Made by a program: the position numbers and the translations under genes
Shown: positions 60,698 to 64,000 of the stretch, piece after piece
Layout of the letters: every line of letters begins with the position of its first letter
Numbering within the stretch: position 1 is the first letter of the stretch
Assembly: GCF_021010565.1 (NCBI RefSeq)
Contig: NZ_JAJNAY010000001.1
Span: forward strand, 1,158,001-1,222,000
DNA length: 64,000 nt
Reading direction: 5' to 3'
Source: Chryseobacterium turcicum
GTDB taxonomy: Bacteria > Bacteroidota > Bacteroidia > Flavobacteriales > Weeksellaceae
Notes under the pieces: generated by a model
What the model saw: the letters and a program-made list of their open reading frames with translations, nothing else
Told to the model about the DNA's origin: nothing
The model's database searches: none

Positions 60698-61306
60698 ATG
60701 GCAATAAATATAAAATTTGAAAATGAATTTGAAAAATTAATTACCTCACAACAGGTGAGCAGTGTTGATAATTTTCATAAAGTTTTTGAGGAGAATGGGA
60801 TTCTTAAAAAGAAAGAAGAGTATAAAAATAATTTGATAGTAAAAGTTATCTATTATACAGTCCCTAATTTTAATGAACAACAAATAATTTCAGAGATTTT
60901 GAATAATTATCCGTCTTTAATGGATGGATTTGAAATACGTGTTTTAGAAAATATAGGAATATATAAAAAAGAGGTTCAAAAATTTTTTTCTGCAACAGGT
61001 ATATACGATAACTTTTCAATTACGCTATTATTTAATCAAGAGAATTCTCTTATTTATGAAAAGCAAGAAGATATTATCAATGGAATAGCAGATTATGATG
61101 TAAAAAAATATTTCTATGATTCTTTATTAAATGATAAATATGAATTTATTTATAAAGTTAATGGGGAGTTATCTGCCATGAAAGGTTCTTACCCACCATT
61201 TGTTGCTGAAAATGATTTTGCAATAGGTGCTAATGAAATGACTATTTATTTCCCTGACTTTTTAACTAATAATCCGTATTATCAAAACGCTAACTTACTT
61301 CCGTAG
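60698..61306 (+). CDS. Unrecognised protein, possible partner or immunity protein
   Basis: 202 residues, starts one base after the 958-residue gene. No signal peptide; starts MAINIKFENEFEKLITSQQV and has DNFHKVFEENGILKKKEEYK and a C-terminal ANEMTIYFPDFLTNNPYYQN. A/T-rich like its upstream neighbour. Small size, tight coupling behind a large protein and lack of known domains resemble an immunity gene, but that is by arrangement only. Confidence 0.65.
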   Translation: MAINIKFENEFEKLITSQQVSSVDNFHKVFEENGILKKKEEYKNNLIVKVIYYTVPNFNEQQIISEILNNYPSLMDGFEIRVLENIGIYKKEVQKFFSATGIYDNFSITLLFNQENSLIYEKQEDIINGIADYDVKKYFYDSLLNDKYEFIYKVNGELSAMKGSYPPFVAENDFAIGANEMTIYFPDFLTNNPYYQNANLLP

Positions 61307-61402
61307 GATAAAGTTTAATTATTTTAAATAGTTAAAATGTTATAGTATTAAGCTTAATTAAAGTAATTTAATTATTAATACCCCAAACACAAAATAATTT
61401 AT

Positions 61403-64000
61403 ATGCCAAATCAAACACCGGTAACACATAGGTATTACCCGAGGTTATCCTCTGTGGTTACACCAGACCAGATTCCAGACATTCTGGGATTCATAAAAGA
61501 CGGAGTCGTTGGACTCCTCGACAAGATCTATTACAAAGATTTGCAGTACAGTAAAGGCCCGAAAGGAGATTCGGCTTTCTATAGTTTATCCCTCGTATCA
61601 AAAAGATTAGACATCGAAATTCCGGGAACGGGTATTTCCTTAGTTCTTAATCCGGATATGACAGGAAATGATTCTCAGATTTCGTCCTTTCCGATTACGA
61701 TCGAATATCAATGGAAAATCCTGGCGTATCTGCGCCAGTTCAGTTTAGGAAACTTTTCCTTTGAACCTCAGCAAATCTTTGAAGTCGCACTTAGAGTGCT
61801 GAATATTACGGAAGAACAGGCTATCGCACATATGGTCAATACTTTCGTAGAACCTGAAAATCAGGACATCACCCCGCTGATGCAGTTTGTTAAAGACCTG
61901 AATGAAGATCAACAATTAGGACTTATACTTCCTACAGACGCAACATCGGTAACTGATGTCGTAAAAGACATCTATGCAAAAGCAGGCAAATATGCATCAT
62001 TAGCAGCTTTTGCCACTTATTTATTAACGAGTGACATTCAGGAAACAGGGAAAAAAGTAAAAGAATTTTTCCAGTCACTGATTCCTCAGGATATTGATGA
62101 ATTCATCAAAGAAGTCATCATTCCAAAATTTAAAGCAACTTTGATGCTTTCGGCAGCAATCGAGTTCCCGAGAAGTATTTTAACTCCGGCTTATCCGCGT
62201 GATCATATCAATGCTTTAGATCCTATTCCTGAAAACACGCAGGGATTCCGTGATAAAGTGTTATTAGAATTCGGAGAAGTTCTTTTCTATGCCGACACGG
62301 AAAGAGGTTTCGGATATAATATGGACTTAGCTTTAAGCACCAGCACTCCCGCATTGATCGGAAGCACGGGCTTTGCGATTGATATTCATAATATGAAAAT
62401 CGATTTAAGCAAGAAAGAAAATATCGCAGAAGCTGATGCCGATGGAAGACCCAAAGAGTTTATGGGAGTGTATATGGAATACACTGAGATTTTCCTTCCG
62501 AAAAAATGGTTTAAAAAGCAGCAGACCGGGCAAACCATCGGAATTTCTGCCAATCATTTACTGATCGGAACCGGCGGATTATCAGGGAACATTGCTATAC
62601 GCCCTACCTACAGCACCGTGGCAAACACCACGACCGGCGGTACTGATGTAGTTGATTATTTCGGAGATTTCTTTGATCTGAACTATAGCAACCTACAGGT
62701 AAAATCTATGGACGGAAATACCGTTCAACCGATTACAGGAAAAACACAGCTCCTTGGATATATTAATGGATTAAGTTCTCCGTCTCAATTAAAATTTGTT
62801 TATCCGTTCGGATTGACCACTAAAGATGGTGAACAGAGAACATTTAAAAAAGAAGATGAATATTATCAATTCATCAGCAGCTTAAATATTGAAGAACTTG
62901 CTGATATCGAGAAGCGTACTTTATGGTTTGATTTAGGAAAAGATCCTGAAAAAGCATGGAAACTTGGCTTCAGCCATTTCGATATCGATTTCCACCATGG
63001 TCAGGTTGTGCATTCGTCGCTACGTGCAGCTTTAAAGATCAGGAAATTTAAGGGTGAAGACAGTGGAGACCTTCTCATCGATGTAGTCGGAGAATGGGAA
63101 AGCAAAGAGAACTTTAAGCTTTCTGCAGCATTTCATCCAAGTCTTACAATGAACCTTTTTGATATTCTTAATTTCAAATTACAGAGTATTGAGATCGGAA
63201 AAAAAGAAGATAACTTCTATATTGAAGCTGATACCAAAATTACTTTCCCTACCGGTTCTTTCGGTGCAAAGCTATTAGGAGAAGATGGAATCGACCTACC
63301 CGCAATACGCTATTATGCTAACGGTAAATTCGAGATTGCAGGAGGAAACTCTGTCATTCCGATTAATATCAACCTGAATATCGGTCCGGTTACTATGAGC
63401 GTTACAGCCATACACATGGGTACCATCCAAAGATTGAGAAATGGTGTCATGCGTAGCTACAACTACATTGGTTTCGATGGAGGAATTAACGTAAATCCGT
63501 TAGGACTTGATGTGAGAGGAAATGGTGTAAAATATTATTATACCAATGACAATGATGAATTCAATGGAGACAGCGACGATTATTTCCACATTTCAACTTT
63601 GGAAGTAGACTTAGTTATTCCTGGATCGGCAAATCCTGAATCGGCAATGGCTATCATTAATGGTTCTTTGACGATTCCTGAGCCTGGGGTTTCTACGGAA
63701 TACAGAGGTAAAGTTGCGATTCAGTTGCCAAAGATGAATATTTATGGTTCTGCGGAGATGGCATTCGACCCGAAATATCCTGGATTTTTTATTGATGCTC
63801 AGGTAGAATTTCCTTTTGTGATTCCAATGGGATCATTCGGGATCTTCGGATTTAGGGGACTTTTAGGATACCGATACATTGCACATAAGAGTGCTATCAA
63901 TATGGATCAGGATGATAGCTGGTACGATTATTATGTCTATCCGGAACGTGGAATCCGCTTACCGAAATTTATCGGTCCGCAGCATACAAAACAGTATGAT
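61403..64000 (+). CDS. Very large beta-rich protein, 3' end outside window (DUF6603-like, tentative)
   Basis: Open from the ATG at 61403 to the right edge: at least 866 residues. No signal peptide. The composition is clearly more balanced than the previous two genes. The N-terminal ~200 residues include an alpha-helical part (IEYQWKILAYLRQFSLGNFS, EVALRVLNITEEQAIAHMVN); the rest is a long series of strands with internal similarity (EFPRSILTPAYPRDHINALD; GSFGIFGFRGLLGYRYIAHK; SWYDYYVYPERGIRLPKFIG). The GIFGFRGLLGYRY segment reminds me of very large bacterial proteins with a DUF6603-type domain, from memory and unconfirmed. Its function is unknown. Confidence 0.7.
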   Translation, partial: MPNQTPVTHRYYPRLSSVVTPDQIPDILGFIKDGVVGLLDKIYYKDLQYSKGPKGDSAFYSLSLVSKRLDIEIPGTGISLVLNPDMTGNDSQISSFPITIEYQWKILAYLRQFSLGNFSFEPQQIFEVALRVLNITEEQAIAHMVNTFVEPENQDITPLMQFVKDLNEDQQLGLILPTDATSVTDVVKDIYAKAGKYASLAAFATYLLTSDIQETGKKVKEFFQSLIPQDIDEFIKEVIIPKFKATLMLSAAIEFPRSILTPAYPRDHINALDPIPENTQGFRDKVLLEFGEVLFYADTERGFGYNMDLALSTSTPALIGSTGFAIDIHNMKIDLSKKENIAEADADGRPKEFMGVYMEYTEIFLPKKWFKKQQTGQTIGISANHLLIGTGGLSGNIAIRPTYSTVANTTTGGTDVVDYFGDFFDLNYSNLQVKSMDGNTVQPITGKTQLLGYINGLSSPSQLKFVYPFGLTTKDGEQRTFKKEDEYYQFISSLNIEELADIEKRTLWFDLGKDPEKAWKLGFSHFDIDFHHGQVVHSSLRAALKIRKFKGEDSGDLLIDVVGEWESKENFKLSAAFHPSLTMNLFDILNFKLQSIEIGKKEDNFYIEADTKITFPTGSFGAKLLGEDGIDLPAIRYYANGKFEIAGGNSVIPININLNIGPVTMSVTAIHMGTIQRLRNGVMRSYNYIGFDGGINVNPLGLDVRGNGVKYYYTNDNDEFNGDSDDYFHISTLEVDLVIPGSANPESAMAIINGSLTIPEPGVSTEYRGKVAIQLPKMNIYGSAEMAFDPKYPGFFIDAQVEFPFVIPMGSFGIFGFRGLLGYRYIAHKSAINMDQDDSWYDYYVYPERGIRLPKFIGPQHTKQYD

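Noticed and set aside
1..64000. CRISPR arrays, rRNA genes, insertion sequences with transposases, integrases
   Set aside because: I saw no regularly spaced repeats with unique spacers, no rRNA-like sequence and no transposase or integrase reading frame. The mobile-looking units here lack their own enzymes.

Overview
The window looks like a chromosomal segment of a flavobacterium of the Chryseobacterium type (Weeksellaceae, Bacteroidota). The DNA is A/T-rich, promoters carry the Bacteroidota -7 box TAnnTTTG, there is a T9SS-type C-terminal sorting domain, and several families are typical of the group (DUF5683, WbqC, GxxExxY, TonB-box proteins). The genus is inferred from gene content and order only.

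Left part (1-7.4 kb): the tail of an AraC-type regulator, a small beta-barrel protein, a secreted esterase, an LRR-TIR protein, a DUF3037/HipA-like kinase pair, a T9SS-exported SGNH/PKD protein and an alpha/beta hydrolase. The LRR-TIR gene lies between two copies of a 34-bp direct repeat. One copy is the 3' end of the DUF3037 gene, so the segment looks like a small inserted defence-type cassette.

7.8-17.7 kb, all minus strand: a tyrosine/homogentisate catabolic block with hppD, hmgA and fahA, two CoA-transferase/hydrolase family enzymes that could handle the acetoacetate released, a flavin reductase-like protein and a small GxxExxY insertion. 18-21 kb: a TonB-dependent receptor whose -7 box sits inside a palindrome, plus an exported thioredoxin-like protein. 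21-24 kb: a glycine betaine ABC transporter operon. 24-33.5 kb: redox and regulatory genes (Crp/Fnr, DoxX, AhpD-like, quinone reductase and monooxygenase with a divergent LysR), an ABC-F protein with a possible leader peptide, hydrolases and a YrhB/Imm35-like protein.

33.7-51.2 kb is housekeeping: purA, a TonB protein, parA-parB-DUF5683-dapB-lepB-WbqC, a subtilase, two envelope lipoproteins, a four-gene set resembling the mycobacterial decaprenyl-phosphoryl-arabinose pathway (UbiA/DprE1/DprE2 plus a HAD phosphatase), a cysteine desulfurase, thioredoxin and tRNA-Asp.

The least explained part is 51.5 kb to the right edge. It holds an M15 peptidoglycan peptidase, a patatin-like phospholipase (neither with a signal peptide), a 56-residue acidic protein, a secreted protein, and then large unrecognised proteins, the last running off the window. 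Four promoters here share a 15-bp palindromic site, CGTCA-N5-TGWCG, always exactly 11 bases upstream of a -7 or -7-like box (three match TAnnTTTG; the second is degenerate). This marks the cluster as one regulon. An A/T-richer stretch (about 57.2-61.4 kb) sits between better balanced flanks, as in modular toxin or effector loci. Three families of dispersed intergenic repeats are also visible.
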